Part shown: piece by piece, positions 47,701-53,149 of the stretch
Position numbering within the stretch: position 1 is the stretch's first letter
How the letters are laid out: each line of letters opens with the position of its first letter
Source: Delphinapterus leucas
Lineage: Eukaryota > Chordata > Mammalia > Artiodactyla > Monodontidae
Assembly (NCBI RefSeq): GCF_002288925.2
Contig: NW_022098021.1
Location: forward strand, 627,227 to 691,226
Direction: 5' to 3'
Length of the DNA: 64,000 bases
The notes under the pieces: generated by a model
Told to the model about the DNA's origin: nothing
Seen by the model: the letters and a program-made list of their open reading frames with translations, nothing else
Databases searched by the model: none
Made by a program: the position numbers and the translations under genes

Positions 47701-50700
47701 TCTTGCTACAGAGCACGGCACGTGGGCTCAGTAGTTGTGGCTCGCGGGCTCTAGAGCGCAGGCTCAGTAGTTGTGGCACACGGGCGTAGTTGCTCCGCGG
47801 CATGTGGGATCTTCCCGGACCAGGGCTCGAACCCGTGTCCCCTGCACTGGCAGGTGGATTCTTAACCACTGTGTCACCAGGGAAGTCCCGGCCTTGTTTT
47901 TCAAATTAAAAAAATTTTTAATCCAGTCTGATAATATTTGTCTTGGTGTGTTCAGACCAACAAAATTTTTTATCTAAAGAACCGGCTGGTAAACATTTTA
48001 GGCTCTGTAGGCCATACTTAATCTGTGGAAAGCAGCCTGGGCGCTTGCACTCTGTTTTAAGAAAACTTGGTTGTATTTGTAAACAGGCAGCGGGCCAGCC
48101 TTCAGGACTGTAGTGCAGACCCCGGTTTAGACCTTTTACATTTAATGTAATTAATCGCTGGATTGAAAATCCTGCTTGTTTGTGCTTGTTATACAGTTGA
48201 CCCCCCTTATCTACAGGGGATACTTCAGGATCCCCACTGGAGGGCTGAAGTCTGTGTATACTACAGTGGCCTCTACACACCTACCTGTGATACAGTTTTG
48301 ATTTGTAAATTAGGCACAGTAAGAGATTAACAACAATCATTACTAACAGAATGGACTAATTATCATAATATGCTGTGATAAAAGTTCTGTGAATGTGGTA
48401 TCTCTGTCTCTCTCTCTCAAAAATCTTATTGTACAAATTTAACACCTTTTCTATCTTAACTAAGCACTGACCACCCTCTGTGGCTGTAGCTTTTATAGTT
48501 TGAGGTGTGACAGCAAAACTAGCCTGAATTTTTTTCCTGCTTTACGACATCGCAGATAGAAGATTTGTTCTTACCGTGGATCTCAGCAACCTCAGCATCC
48601 GATTTTTTTCTTTCCTGATTAAGTCCAGAACTGTCACCTTTTCACTCAAAGGAAGCACTGTGCGTCCTCTCTCTGGCGTGTCCGAATTGCCAGCTTCACT
48701 CCTCTTGCTTTGGGGCCATAATTATGTAAAGTAAGGGTCACTTGAGCACAAGCCCTGCAACCCTGCAGTGGATCTGACAACCCAGATGGCCACCAGGTGG
48801 CTGATGTGCGGGATGCGCCGGACCAAGGGTGATTCACGTCCCTCCGGGCGGGACGACATGACATCGCGAGATTTCATCATGGCTTCTCAGAATGGCCTGC
48901 AATTAAAATTTATGAATTGTTTATTTCTGTCATCTTTCATTTAATAGTTTTGGACCTTGGTTGACTGTGGGTAACTGAAACCACAGAAAGTGAAACTGGA
49001 TGAGGGGTCACTGTATCTGTTCTTTGTGGGGTTTTTTCGTTTTTGTCTTTTTCTGCTTTCTTTTGAATTATTTTTCTGTGATTACATTTATCTCCATCAT
49101 TGGTTTATTATTTATGCCTGTTAAATTATTTGTAGTGGGTTTGCAGTGTGCGTCTTCAGTTAATCATTATATACCTTCAGACCTTCTTGCCCTGTCTCAC
49201 ATGTGGTAACCTCAAGCCCTGTGATCCCAGTTTCCACCTCCCGTTCTTTGTGCTGTTGTCACACATTTTACTTGAGCGTTCTTTTTACGCACTGGAGATG
49301 GAGTTTGCAAACTTTGGTGTTTAAGTCATTCTTTAGCAACCCTCACTGTTAAGGTTTGTCATAGTAAGTTGTAAGATTCATAAATTTGCACTAACTCAAG
49401 GAGAGTGGGGCATAGAGAGGAAACAAGGGGAAAAGCATCAAGCTCACAGGCTGCTCGGAGAGGCTTCACGCACAGAAACCCTCCCGCCCTGCCCTCACCC
49501 TTCGCGTCCGTGGACTGTGTGCTGAGCATTGGAGCCACGTGCTCTGTTTGTATCTGACAGACTGAAGATTCTCATCCAGTTCTTACGTTCTGAGAAGCCT
49601 TTGTATTTCAGCTTTGAGTTTTTTAAGCAACAGATTAGTTGGTAACTTACGTTTCTTTGATTTCCAGATATATAGAGAAGGCAATCATCTCTTATTAGTA
49701 TGCTAATAAAGACAAAGACGTAAGACGTTTATTTTTTCCTTAGGAAATAGAGTATAAGTGGTCTGTAATTAGCTCATATAAATCTTAAATCCTTCAAGTT
49801 TTTTTTTTTTTTTTTTTTTTTGTAGTACTTGTATGGTAGTAATCGAAAAGACAACATATTTATTGATCCAGGATTCCAGACATTTGAGCAAGAATTGAAT
49901 AAAATACTCCGAAGTTGGCAACCAAGCATACTTCCAGATGGTAATGCTCCTTTAAATAAAATGTCGCCCACTTGCTGCTGGGATTTTCTGTGTTTATAGA
50001 AAGTGTACTACAGATAATTAGGAAATAATTTAAATGAGAGAGCACTTATTCACGGACGCGTCGGTCCGTCTTTCGTTGAATTAGAAATGAATGTGGTTGA
50101 TAGCTAGTGTTTATGAAGAACTTTGTAATTAAACGTGACCCACTTTCTTTGGAGTAAGAAACTGGATGCTCATTTCTTAAGTCCTCCAGTTGAGATTCTG
50201 ATGTAAATTTCTGTAAGAAACCTCTGTTTTAGATGTATAAAGAAAACTTGTTTGAATGGAAATCACCTATTTTTTTTCAGGATTTCTGCAGATGTAAAAT
50301 TCCCTTCTGACCATGGTCTGCTTGTCCTCTGGAAGACCAGGAGCAGACTCCAGGCCTGACCCCGGGGGTGCTAGCTGTGTAGTCTGTTGTGTTTCCCGGC
50401 TCTGTGTTGTTTCAGAGCCGCATAGGTGATTCTGAAATTCATTCCAGTTGATCTGGAGTGAATGGAGGATTGGACTAGGTTTGTTCTTGAATTAACTTCT
50501 ATCTGTTTCTAGCTGGTTACATGAAAACTGTTTATTGTAATTCTTTAAAAATCTTTCTCTCTATTTAAGGGTCAATATTTTCTCGAGTTGAAGAAGATTA
50601 TCTCTGGAGGATAAAACAGCTAGGATCACACTCTCCAGTAGCTCTTCTGAATACCCTGTTCTACTTTAACACTAAGTATTTTGGCCTGAAAACAGTGGAA

Positions 50701-52699
50701 CAGCACTTAAGGCTTTCCTTTGGCACTGTGTTTAGGCATTGGAAAAAAAACCCTTTAACAATGGAAAATAAAGCATGTCTTCGATACCAAGTGTCTTCCT
50801 TATGTGGAACAGATAATGAAGGTAGTGTAACAGGTTTTCGTTTTGGGATTGTCTGTGGCAGGGACTGCCACTCCTTGCCTTACTAAAGACCACCTGGTCA
50901 CTTGTTAAGAACCTAAGGACTGTCATTTTCATAAGATAAGACAGCCTATGTTGTCTTAAAATTAGGAATTACCAGAAGCCACAGTTGAGAGCTCTGAAGC
51001 ACACCTGGTCCCGTTCTTTGGTGTAAGAGATACTGGGAGTGATCAGAGTGAACAGTGTCACCTTTCTTCAAGGTTGGTCTTAGAAAGTTTATGTGATTTT
51101 TATTTCTTAAGATAAAATTACTACTGGAAAAAGAAAACATGAAGATGATGAGCCAGTATTTGAACAAATTGAAAATACAGCCAATCCTTCTAGATGTCCT
51201 GTGAAAATGTTTGAATGCTACTTGTCTAAAAGGTAAGTGTTAATGACATTTGATTTTTTTAAATGGTAGTAACAGTTAGTTGCTGTGAATTTATGTCACC
51301 AAGAGGTGACATTTTTTTCCTTGGTCCTTTTTTTTAGATTTCTCTCTTTTCTCACTTATGAAGTCCTTTCACTTATAACGTTTTTAGTCCTGTTATTATA
51401 AAATACCCAGCTTATACTTCATGTTTTAAGCACATGTTAAGAAATCGCTCTCTACTAATGAAATGACTGCTGTACTTGTAGAGGGTCAGACAGTACATGT
51501 CTTAGGCTTTTTGGGCTGTGGTGTCTCTGTTGCAGCCAGCTCTGCTGTGGCAAGCAGAGAGCAGTCCTGCCTGGGCCTGGGTCCCAGTGACGCCCTGGTG
51601 AGAAGGTGGAGAGAGGCGAGTCCTCGGTTCTGGAGGGAGATCCCTGAGGTGTCGGCAGGGCGCAGCGTCTTCTCAGGGCCCTGTGCGTTCCAACTGCACC
51701 ACTGCTTTCTCCCGCGGGTACCAACAGGCGTTTAAAATATTTTAAACCAGTGAAATTTTTGGAGACCACAAATTATTTTATGCTTGTTCATTATTTTAAG
51801 TATGCACTCTAATTTTTAAAAGGCAAGCATGAACTCAGAATGTATTTTCTTACGTAAACAGTTTCGTAAATTGTTTTTATAAATTTTCTCCAGGTTAACT
51901 CTCAAGAACCATAAAAGCAGTAATGTCACCTATAGGATGATTATTTTTAATAATTAATATTTCTGACGATAGTTTTGGGTGGCCCTGCACCAGTATCTGG
52001 ATCTTCCAATGGTAGTAACTATTTATTAGTTGGAAATTCCTATCTCAGTATTATCTTATTTTAAAAATTATTTCTTTTGTGTAACGCTGTTAAGTATTTT
52101 TATTTTATGTTTTACTGTATTTCATTAATTCTAAGACACATTTCTCACATTTTATACTGTCTCTGAAACTGGGATGCATATTATAATTGATGCATCTTGA
52201 AATTATAATTGGCAGTGCTTTACTTGTTAAATGGCAATATTAAAATAATGATTAAAAATAATGTTTCTATCGATGGTGTCTTGGATTCAGTGAAATACAG
52301 AAATTATAGTGGGAAAATAATCTTTTATTGTAGAAATTAACTTTTAGAATATCTCAGTGATAGAATATTTAATGTAGGTAATTATGCATGTGGTCTGCCC
52401 ATGTAATGTGGTTAATGGTAGCAGAATTATTCTTGAAAGAAAAGAAGGAAGTTGTGAGGAATTTCGTGTACATACTGTGACATGGACTTTCTCCTTTCTC
52501 CTGAAGTCCACAGAATCTTAATCAGAGAATGGATGTTTTCTATTTGCAACCAGAGCGCTCTAGCTCTGCAGACAGCCCTGTCTGGTACACGTCTGCTTCG
52601 CTGGACCGAAACACCTTGGAAAATATGCTCGTACGGGTTCTTTTAGTAAAAGATATTTATGATAAAGACAATTATGAACTGGACGAAGACACAGAGTAA
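11701..52699 (+). CDS. ZMYM2: ZMYM2 (ZNF198) coding region, 3' portion, 19 exons
   Basis: Nineteen exons with matching phases join into 2619 nt without a stop: 872 residues, then TAA at 52697-52699. I recognise the product as ZMYM2 from its finger motifs (CTGCRTQC, CHFCKRNS, CNYCKNSF, CEYCQEEK, CDCCKSQG), the Val-Pro-rich stretch and the C-terminus ending ELDEDTE. The human protein has about 1377 residues, so roughly 505 N-terminal residues lie upstream of the window. Approximate residues in this part: linker 1-24, six MYM fingers 25-315, Ser/Pro and Lys segment 327-370, Val-Pro-rich 376-425, acidic 430-540, DUF3504 540-872. Known role: nuclear co-repressor associated with LSD1-CoREST-HDAC1; its MYM fingers bind SUMO; it is the 5' partner of FGFR1 in 8p11 leukaemia fusions, where the Pro-rich segment drives self-association. 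Oddities: three GC-AG introns and a 23-T acceptor tract. The identification is secure. Confidence 0.97.
12022..12174 (+). mobile_element. CHR-2 SINE with internal deletion, plus
   Basis: Head GGGGCTTCCCAGGTGGCGCA and tRNA B-box region GGTTCGCGCC. The body jumps from GCTGAGCC to TACCGC, so about 55 bases are missing. It ends in an A tail and pairs with the inverted copy 13 bases downstream. Confidence 0.92.
12188..12379 (-). mobile_element. CHR-2 SINE, minus
   Basis: T tail, GCGGTGCGCAGGCCTCTCC and head GCCACCAGGGAAGCCC. The 16-bp duplication TAAGATATAGATTTTT lies at 12177-12192 and 12380-12395. Confidence 0.95.
12432..12788 (-). mobile_element. CHR-2 SINE (long), minus
   Basis: TTTATTTATTTAC tail, long repeated body and head CCACTAGGGAAGCCCC. 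The 15-bp duplication CAGTGGGCATTTAAA lies at 12415-12429 and 12789-12803. Confidence 0.93.
13110..13500 (-). mobile_element. Old L1 fragment, antisense
   Basis: Phrases such as AGAGGTTCCATCTGGGTCTT and GTAGCTCTTTTAACATCTTT match the reverse complement of the 5' part of L1M elements. It has no open frame. Confidence 0.5.
16834..16984 (+). CDS. ZMYM2: ZMYM2 exon: MYM zinc finger (CTGC...YCSTAC)
   Basis: 151 nt, enters in phase 0 and leaves in phase 1 (last base A of a Ser codon). Acceptor TTTTAG, donor GTAAGT. It encodes one whole MYM finger: CTGCRTQC near the start, then YCSTACMNSH. The MYM family pattern pairs CxxC with a later F/Y-C-x3-C, and both are intact. The open frame runs on into the intron until a TAA near 17089, so intron retention would add a short tail and truncate the protein. 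Confidence 0.96.
17450..17565 (+). CDS. ZMYM2: ZMYM2 exon: MYM zinc finger (CHFC...FCNSNC)
   Basis: 116 nt, phase 1 in and phase 0 out. Acceptor CTCTCCTAG, donor GTTTGT. It encodes LGIICHFCKRNS, then LYNFCNSNCVAKFQ, a complete MYM finger with CxxC and FCx3C ligands. It is only 465 bp from the previous exon, the shortest intron within the finger array. Confidence 0.96.
17566..20267 (+). other. ZMYM2: ZMYM2 intron, 2.7 kb
   Basis: GTTTGT...TTTTAG intron. It contains a GC-richer patch at about 17840-18060 with no recognisable product, an L2/MIR-like fragment near 18500-18570 and one CHR SINE at about 19507-19649. The rest is AT-rich with no supported feature. Confidence 0.8.
19507..19649 (-). 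mobile_element. CHR SINE relic, minus
   Basis: C-rich start, ACCAGGGACTGAACGCAGGC, and head ATCACCAGGGAAGTCCC. A short flank duplication AGAACAAA lies on both sides. Confidence 0.75.
20268..20384 (+). CDS. ZMYM2: ZMYM2 exon: first half of an MYM finger (CNYC); GC donor
   Basis: 117 nt, 39 codons, phase 0 on both sides. Acceptor TTTTAG. The peptide starts ALSMQSSPNG and carries CNYCKNSFCSKPEILEWE. The donor is GAG|GCAAGT, a GC-type splice site. The nearest GT, four bases downstream, would shift the frame into an early stop when joined to the next exon, so GC must be the site used to make ZMYM2. Confidence 0.95.
21391..21627 (+). repeat. Left arm of long inverted repeat
   Basis: It pairs as reverse complement with 21975-22210, with about 15 mismatches over ~235 bp (~93% identity), mostly transitions. 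It begins ACAGAAACAAAGT and ends near GAGAAATAGGAAAAG. I do not recognise it as a known interspersed repeat. Confidence 0.9.
21975..22210 (-). repeat. Right arm of long inverted repeat
   Basis: Reverse complement of 21391-21627. The loop between the arms is about 347 bp. The arm ends 78 bases before the exon at 22289, so a hairpin in the pre-mRNA would sit close to the branch point and 3' splice site. Confidence 0.9.
22289..22439 (+). CDS. ZMYM2: ZMYM2 exon: end of one MYM finger and start of the next (CEYC); GC donor
   Basis: 151 nt, phase 0 in and phase 1 out. Acceptor GCGTGTAG. It encodes NKVHQFCSRTCSDDYKK, which completes the previous finger, and then CEYCQEEKTL up to PFCSEG, which opens the next. 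The donor is GAAG|GCAAGT, again a GC site. The downstream GT would give a frameshift and a stop. The exon begins 78 bases after the right arm of a long intronic inverted repeat. Confidence 0.95.
22440..24713 (+). other. ZMYM2: ZMYM2 GC-AG intron, 2.3 kb
   Basis: The intron starts GCAAGT and ends TCTCAG. It is AT-rich and, unusually for this gene, I see no CHR SINE or L1 in it. Short ORFs around 23.0-23.3 kb come from a pyrimidine-rich stretch and have no support. Confidence 0.85.
24714..24886 (+). CDS. ZMYM2: ZMYM2 exon: MYM finger (CVTCNYC...FCSEDC); GC donor
   Basis: 173 nt, phase 1 in and phase 0 out. Acceptor TTTCTCAG. It encodes CKLLYKQDFARRLG, closing the preceding finger, then CVTCNYCSQLC and DFCSEDCCRRFQDWYYK. 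The donor is CAAG|GCAAGT, the third successive GC donor. Base composition changes inside the exon: the second half is clearly richer in G+C and CpG than the first half and than neighbouring exons. Confidence 0.95.
25129..25445 (-). mobile_element. CHR-2 SINE (long), minus
   Basis: TTTATTTATTTATC tail, TTGGCTGCGTTGGGTCATTG, repeated body and head ACCACCAGGGAAGTCCCC. It lies about 240 bp into the third GC-AG intron. Confidence 0.92.
27432..27777 (-). mobile_element. CHR-2 SINE (long), minus
   Basis: ATTATTTATTTTTGGCTGCG start, repeated body and head CACCACCAGAGAAGCCCT. It is flanked by near-identical AATACAGGCTT and AATATAGGCTT. Confidence 0.92.
29250..29440 (+). mobile_element. MIR-like SINE fragment
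   Basis: Eroded MIR pattern: 'gactgtctgctttgaatcct' followed by 'cactttggtatttgg' and 'aagtcacttactgt'. Low certainty. Confidence 0.4.
29919..30139 (+). mobile_element. CHR-2 SINE, young odontocete type, plus
   Basis: Full copy from GGGCTTCCCTGGTGGCGCAG to GCCCGCGTACCGC and an A/AAT tail. The 17-bp duplication ATAAAGTGAGTGGTTTC lies at 29902-29918 and 30140-30156. Confidence 0.96.
30348..30555 (+). mobile_element. CHR-2 SINE, young odontocete type, plus, purine-rich variant
   Basis: Head GGGGCTTCCCTGGTGGCGCA. The 3' part is altered to a purine-rich run before GGAACGCGTACC and the A tail. The 14-bp duplication AAAACTTAATTATG lies at 30334-30347 and 30556-30569. Confidence 0.95.
30904..31180 (+). 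mobile_element. CHR-2 SINE (long), plus
   Basis: GGGGCTTCCCTGGTGGCACG head, long body with AGAGCCCGTGCTCCGCAACA, ending AAAAATAAATTAAA. Duplication AAAACAGTATT flanks it. Confidence 0.94.
31451..31570 (+). mobile_element. CHR-1-like SINE, plus
   Basis: GTGACTTCTCTGGTGGTCCA head with tRNA B-box GGTTCGATCCC and TCAGGGAACTGAGATCCCAC, and an A-rich end. It lies about 380 bp upstream of the last finger exon. Confidence 0.88.
31947..32112 (+). CDS. ZMYM2: ZMYM2 exon: last MYM zinc finger (CDCC...FCDQHC)
   Basis: 166 nt, phase 0 in and phase 1 out. Acceptor GTCGTCAAG, donor GTATGT. It encodes AARCDCCKSQGTL, then MKHFCDQHCLLRFYCQQ, the last intact MYM finger of the array, followed by a polar tail (NEPNMTTQKGPE). 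It follows the longest intron inside the coding region, about 7 kb. Confidence 0.95.
32113..32763 (+). other. ZMYM2: ZMYM2 intron, 651 bp
   Basis: GTATGT...TTTAG intron between the last MYM finger and the 35-nt micro-exon. It is AT-rich and no repeat or other feature is visible. Confidence 0.85.
32764..32798 (+). CDS. ZMYM2: ZMYM2 micro-exon (35 nt)
   Basis: Only 35 nt, phase 1 in and phase 0 out, encoding the end of a split Asp codon plus QGCQTSRTKMT. Acceptor TTTTTAG, donor GTAAGT. It is too short for ORF finding, and was placed by the splice signals and the known ZMYM2 peptide. Because 35 is not a multiple of three, skipping it would shift the frame of everything downstream. Confidence 0.93.
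33665..33800 (+). mobile_element. hAT (MER20/MER5-like) fragment
   Basis: GCTACAGATTGGAATTACCT and 'ctcagaacttctg', then 'aggtgattttaacatg', match the eroded MER20-type consensus. There is no coding content. Confidence 0.55.
33852..33935 (-). mobile_element. CHR/tRNA-SINE relic, minus
   Basis: Short decayed copy: GGTCTTAGTTCGCCCACGCA start and the head 'ctaaccactgtactaccag'. Confidence 0.65.
34490..34680 (+). mobile_element. MIR fragment, plus
   Basis: Contains GCCTCAGTTTCCTCATCTGT followed by AAAACGGGAGTGAG, the core of MIR elements. The preceding 34320-34420 has a second, weaker MIR-like piece. Confidence 0.75.
34677..35036 (-). mobile_element. MLT1-type (MaLR/ERVL) solitary LTR, minus
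   Basis: Reverse complement of an MLT1/MST-type LTR: CTAGTCCGTTTGAGCTACTA at one end, GTTCTGGAGGCTGGAAGTCT inside and a decayed terminus near 35036. Solo LTR with no internal retroviral genes. Confidence 0.8.
35360..35480 (-). mobile_element. MIR fragment, minus
   Basis: TTTACAGTTGAGGACCTTGA, then 'ggctcaggagacccagtgacttgcc', reads as the reverse complement of the MIR core. Confidence 0.6.
36600..37215. promoter_or_regulatory. Intronic CpG island with NRF1-like site
   Basis: By eye there are about 38 CpG in 36901-37200, close to or above the number expected from base composition, in a gene whose introns are otherwise CpG-poor. Promoter-type motifs include TGCGCATGCGT (37097-37107, matching the NRF1 consensus) and CCCCGCCC (about 36652-36659, a GC box). 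It lies inside the ZMYM2 intron ending at 37869. It could be an internal promoter, an antisense or lncRNA start, or an orphan island. Long ORFs on both strands here are expected from low stop density and are not called genes. Confidence 0.65.
37870..37999 (+). CDS. ZMYM2: ZMYM2 exon: Ser/Pro and Lys-rich segment
   Basis: 130 nt, phase 0 in and phase 1 out. Acceptor TCTCTGTAG, donor GTGACT. It encodes GSAPPPSPTPNKEMKNKAVL and then CKPLTMTKATYCKPHMQ and KSCQT. The Cys-Lys-Pro repeats are conserved in ZMYM2 and ZMYM4. It lies between the zinc-finger array and the Val-Pro-rich segment. The exon begins about 650 bp downstream of the intronic CpG island. Confidence 0.95.
38482..38582 (+). mobile_element. 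CHR-1-like SINE, plus
   Basis: GGGACTTCCCTGACGGTCCA head, tRNA-like GGTTCCATCCC, ending GCCACGTGGCC plus A tail. The duplication AAAAGTCTA lies on both sides. Confidence 0.88.
38652..38787 (-). mobile_element. CHR-1-like SINE, minus
   Basis: TTTGTTTGTTTG tail, TTAGTTCCCTGACCAGGGAT and head GGACTGCCAGGGAAGTCCCT. It forms an inverted pair with the copy 70 bp upstream. Confidence 0.88.
38951..39066 (+). CDS. ZMYM2: ZMYM2 exon: start of the Val-Pro-rich segment
   Basis: 116 nt, phase 1 in and phase 0 out. Acceptor GTGCCCCCAG, donor GTAAGT. It reads DGEWRTEYVPVPIPVPVYVP and continues PVPMHMYSQSIPVPTTVPVP. At DNA level it is a degenerate tandem repeat of GTGCC[CG] units. In the human ZMYM2-FGFR1 fusion this segment mediates oligomerisation (known for the family). 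Confidence 0.95.
39672..39840 (+). CDS. ZMYM2: ZMYM2 exon: end of the Val-Pro-rich segment and acidic stretch
   Basis: 169 nt, phase 0 in and phase 1 out. It begins VPVPVFLPVPSDSSEKIP and ends TDMAEDEGKAEGADIH. Acceptor TTACTTAG, donor GTGAGT, followed within 20 bases by a long G run. By my recollection the human protein has TDMMSEDEGK here, so the cetacean form looks one residue shorter. That should be verified by alignment. Confidence 0.94.
39841..41066 (+). other. ZMYM2: ZMYM2 intron, 1.2 kb
   Basis: GTGAGT...TTACAG intron. It begins with a G-rich block (39858-39893), carries a moderately GC-rich patch at 40250-40400 and is then AT-rich. No interspersed repeat is recognised. Confidence 0.8.
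41067..41192 (+). CDS. ZMYM2: ZMYM2 exon: acidic linker
   Basis: 126 nt, phase 1 on both sides. Acceptor TGATTACAG, donor GTAATA. It encodes SVIIETDIIGSDLLKNSDPE and then MPDVPYEPDLDIEIDFPR. The segment is strongly acidic and predicted to be unstructured. The VIIETDIIG stretch is rich in beta-branched residues next to acidic ones, as in SUMO-interacting motifs (inference only). The exon is a multiple of three with matching phases, so skipping it would keep the frame. Confidence 0.95.
41388..41564 (+). repeat. 98-bp tandem duplication in ZMYM2 intron
   Basis: A unit starting GAACTTAAAAGGAATTTCCC at 41388 is repeated from 41486 with only a few substitutions. The second copy fades at about 41564. 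It lies about 200 bp after the exon ending at 41192. Confidence 0.9.
42110..42204 (+). CDS. ZMYM2: ZMYM2 exon: acidic linker to basic KKK motif
   Basis: 95 nt, phase 1 in and phase 0 out. Acceptor AATTGTCAG, donor GTATGA. It encodes AAEELDMENEFLLPPVFGEE and then YEEQPRPRSKKK. The acidic part ends in a basic run that, together with GAKRK from the next exon, forms a plausible bipartite nuclear localisation signal (inference). Confidence 0.94.
42830..43080 (+). mobile_element. L1 ORF2-end fragment, plus
   Basis: AAACTCTTAGAAGAAAACAT, then 'ggaacaaaaggaaaaaatagatgaattggg', is the sense L1 ORF2 C-terminal region. No open frame of note. Confidence 0.75.
43082..43300 (+). mobile_element. CHR-2 SINE, young odontocete type, plus
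   Basis: Full copy from GGGGCTTCCCTGGTGGCACA to GCCCGCGTACCGG and A/GAAA tail. The duplication GAAAGTGGGAAGG lies at about 43070-43082 and 43303-43315. Confidence 0.95.
43691..43859 (+). CDS. ZMYM2: ZMYM2 exon: NLS end and start of the DUF3504 region
   Basis: 169 nt, phase 0 in and phase 1 out. Acceptor TTACTACCAG, donor GTAAGT. It begins GAKRKAVSGYQ, then a Ser/Asp-rich piece (HDDSSDNSECSFP), then KYTYGVNAWKHWVRTRQ, which opens the DUF3504 (Crypton recombinase-derived) domain shared with ZMYM3, ZMYM4 and QRICH1. Confidence 0.95.
43967..43994. repeat. (GC)n(AC)n microsatellite
   Basis: 28 bases of strictly alternating purine-pyrimidine (TGCGCGCGCG then CACACACA), 108 bp after a ZMYM2 donor. 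Confidence 0.95.
44240..44375 (+). mobile_element. MIR fragment, plus
   Basis: 'tagagtcagactgccagggtt' followed by 'acccaccttgtagggttgtc' and 'atgagaattacatta' are MIR core phrases. Confidence 0.65.
44696..44847 (+). CDS. ZMYM2: ZMYM2 exon: DUF3504 domain, N-terminal part
   Basis: 152 nt, phase 1 in and phase 0 out. Acceptor CTTTTTAG, donor GTGAGT. It encodes KSVKLKEDLLCHTTAELDYG and then LAHFVNEIRRPNGENYAPDS and IYYLCLGIQE. The RRPNGE.Y.PDS motif is a hallmark of this domain in ZMYM2/3/4. The frame stays open about 180 nt into the following intron. Confidence 0.95.
45965..46320 (-). mobile_element. Old L1 3'-end fragment, antisense
   Basis: 'gtgtacagttctgtggtata' and TTTGACTCTCCCAGGTACCT match the same L1M 3' region seen at 3460-3720, in the same orientation. 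Confidence 0.65.
46399..46512 (+). mobile_element. CHR-1-like SINE, plus
   Basis: GGACCTCCCTGGGGGTCCAG head, GGTCGGGGAACTAGGATCCC and A-rich end. The 11-bp duplication GGTCAAGATGG lies at 46388-46398 and 46522-46532. Confidence 0.92.
47615..47888 (-). mobile_element. CHR-2 SINE, minus
   Basis: Long T tract, GGCTGCATTGGGTCTTCATT and head GTCACCAGGGAAGTCCC. It is flanked by GGCCTTGTTTTT on both sides. Confidence 0.92.
47985..48125 (+). mobile_element. hAT-type non-autonomous element fragment
   Basis: GGTAAACATTTTAGGCTCTG and 'gtaaacaggcagcgggcc' match the terminal parts of the family whose left end is CAGGGGTCGGCAAAC. Decayed. Confidence 0.65.
48193..49017 (+). mobile_element. Tigger-family (TcMar) DNA transposon, non-autonomous
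   Basis: Starts with CAGTTGACCCCCCTTATCTA after TA and ends GGATGAGGGGTCACTGTA, which form decayed terminal inverted repeats. The interior has AAATTAGGCACAGTAAGAGA, typical of MER2/Tigger3-like elements. No transposase frame. Confidence 0.85.
49799..49821 (+). repeat. ZMYM2: (T)23 tract serving as polypyrimidine tract
   Basis: 23 uninterrupted T directly before GTAG and the exon at 49826. It is therefore both a mononucleotide microsatellite and part of the 3' splice site. Confidence 0.95.
49826..49940 (+). CDS. ZMYM2: ZMYM2 exon: DUF3504 domain, middle
   Basis: 115 nt, phase 0 in and phase 1 out. It encodes YLYGSNRKDNIFIDPGFQTF and then EQELNKILRSWQPSILPDG. The acceptor is TGTAG, directly preceded by 23 uninterrupted T. 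The donor is GTAATG. The preceding intron is about 5 kb. Confidence 0.94.
50570..50821 (+). CDS. ZMYM2: ZMYM2 exon: DUF3504 domain core
   Basis: 252 nt, the largest coding exon of the window, phase 1 on both sides. Acceptor CTATTTAAG, donor GTAGTG. It encodes SIFSRVEEDYLWRIKQLGSH, then SPVALLNTLFYFNTKYFGLK and TVEQHLRLSFG. In active tyrosine recombinases a GLR..E motif supplies a catalytic Arg. Here the matching position is Lys (AAA at 50689-50691), in line with a domesticated, non-catalytic domain (inference). Confidence 0.95.
51112..51232 (+). CDS. ZMYM2: ZMYM2 exon: DUF3504 domain, basic/acidic insert
   Basis: 121 nt, phase 1 in and phase 2 out. Acceptor TTTCTTAAG, donor GTAAGT. It encodes DKITTGKRKHEDDEPVFEQI and then ENTANPSRCPVKMFECYLSK. 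GKRKHEDD is a typical short basic patch followed by acid. The preceding intron is 290 bp, the smallest in the window. Confidence 0.95.
51233..52506 (+). other. ZMYM2: ZMYM2 intron, 1.3 kb
   Basis: GTAAGT...TGAAG intron. A GC-richer piece at about 51478-51740 begins like a decayed hAT element (the phrase CTTAGGCTTTTTGGGCTGTG resembles its terminal region). The rest is AT-rich with no feature. Confidence 0.75.
52507..52699 (+). CDS. ZMYM2: ZMYM2 last coding exon with stop codon
   Basis: 193 coding nt including TAA at 52697-52699. Acceptor TCCTGAAG, phase 2 in. It encodes SPQNLNQRMDVFYLQPERSS and then SPVWYTSASLDRNTLENMLV, ending DNYELDEDTE. Human ZMYM2 ends in the same way apart from a final Asp (from memory). 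The 3' UTR begins at 52700. Confidence 0.96.
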
Positions 52700-53149
52700 A
52701 AGGAACGTTTTAGAAGCAATCGGGAGAAAACAGCATTAGATAGTCATGCTGCTAGATCTTTACTATGGAAAACATTTCAAGTTTACTCCTTCTGTTTTGA
52801 GTTTTGTAGCAGTGTACCCACACTGGGTATTACCTTGTAAATAATCTGTGAGTGAAAGTTGCCATTATTCTATGTAGTGGTTTTAGGATACTTACAAATA
52901 CATTCAAATTCTTTTTTTATTATTATTTATTTGATTAGGTATGTTTGTAACTTTTTACATTACAAGATATGAATGAGAATGTGCCATGTATAATTTTTTC
53001 TTGTAGTAAGAAACACCCATATTGCCCACCTCTGCTGTTGCAAAGCTTCCTGGAAAGGGGGCTCTTCTGCTGGGTTCTTGACAAGATGGTTGTGTGTGGG
53101 GAGCACCTACTAAAAGTTTAGAACTTGCAGTGTCTTTCAGAATTTTTAA

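Larger units (their letters stand above)
44848..49825 (+). other. ZMYM2: ZMYM2 intron, 5.0 kb
   Basis: GTGAGT...TGTAG intron. It holds an old L1 3'-end fragment (45.97-46.3 kb), two CHR SINEs, a hAT fragment near 47.95-48.1 kb and a Tigger-type DNA transposon (48193-49017). It ends in 23 T plus GTAG. The stretches 44.9-45.9 and 46.6-47.6 kb hold no feature I can support. Confidence 0.85.
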
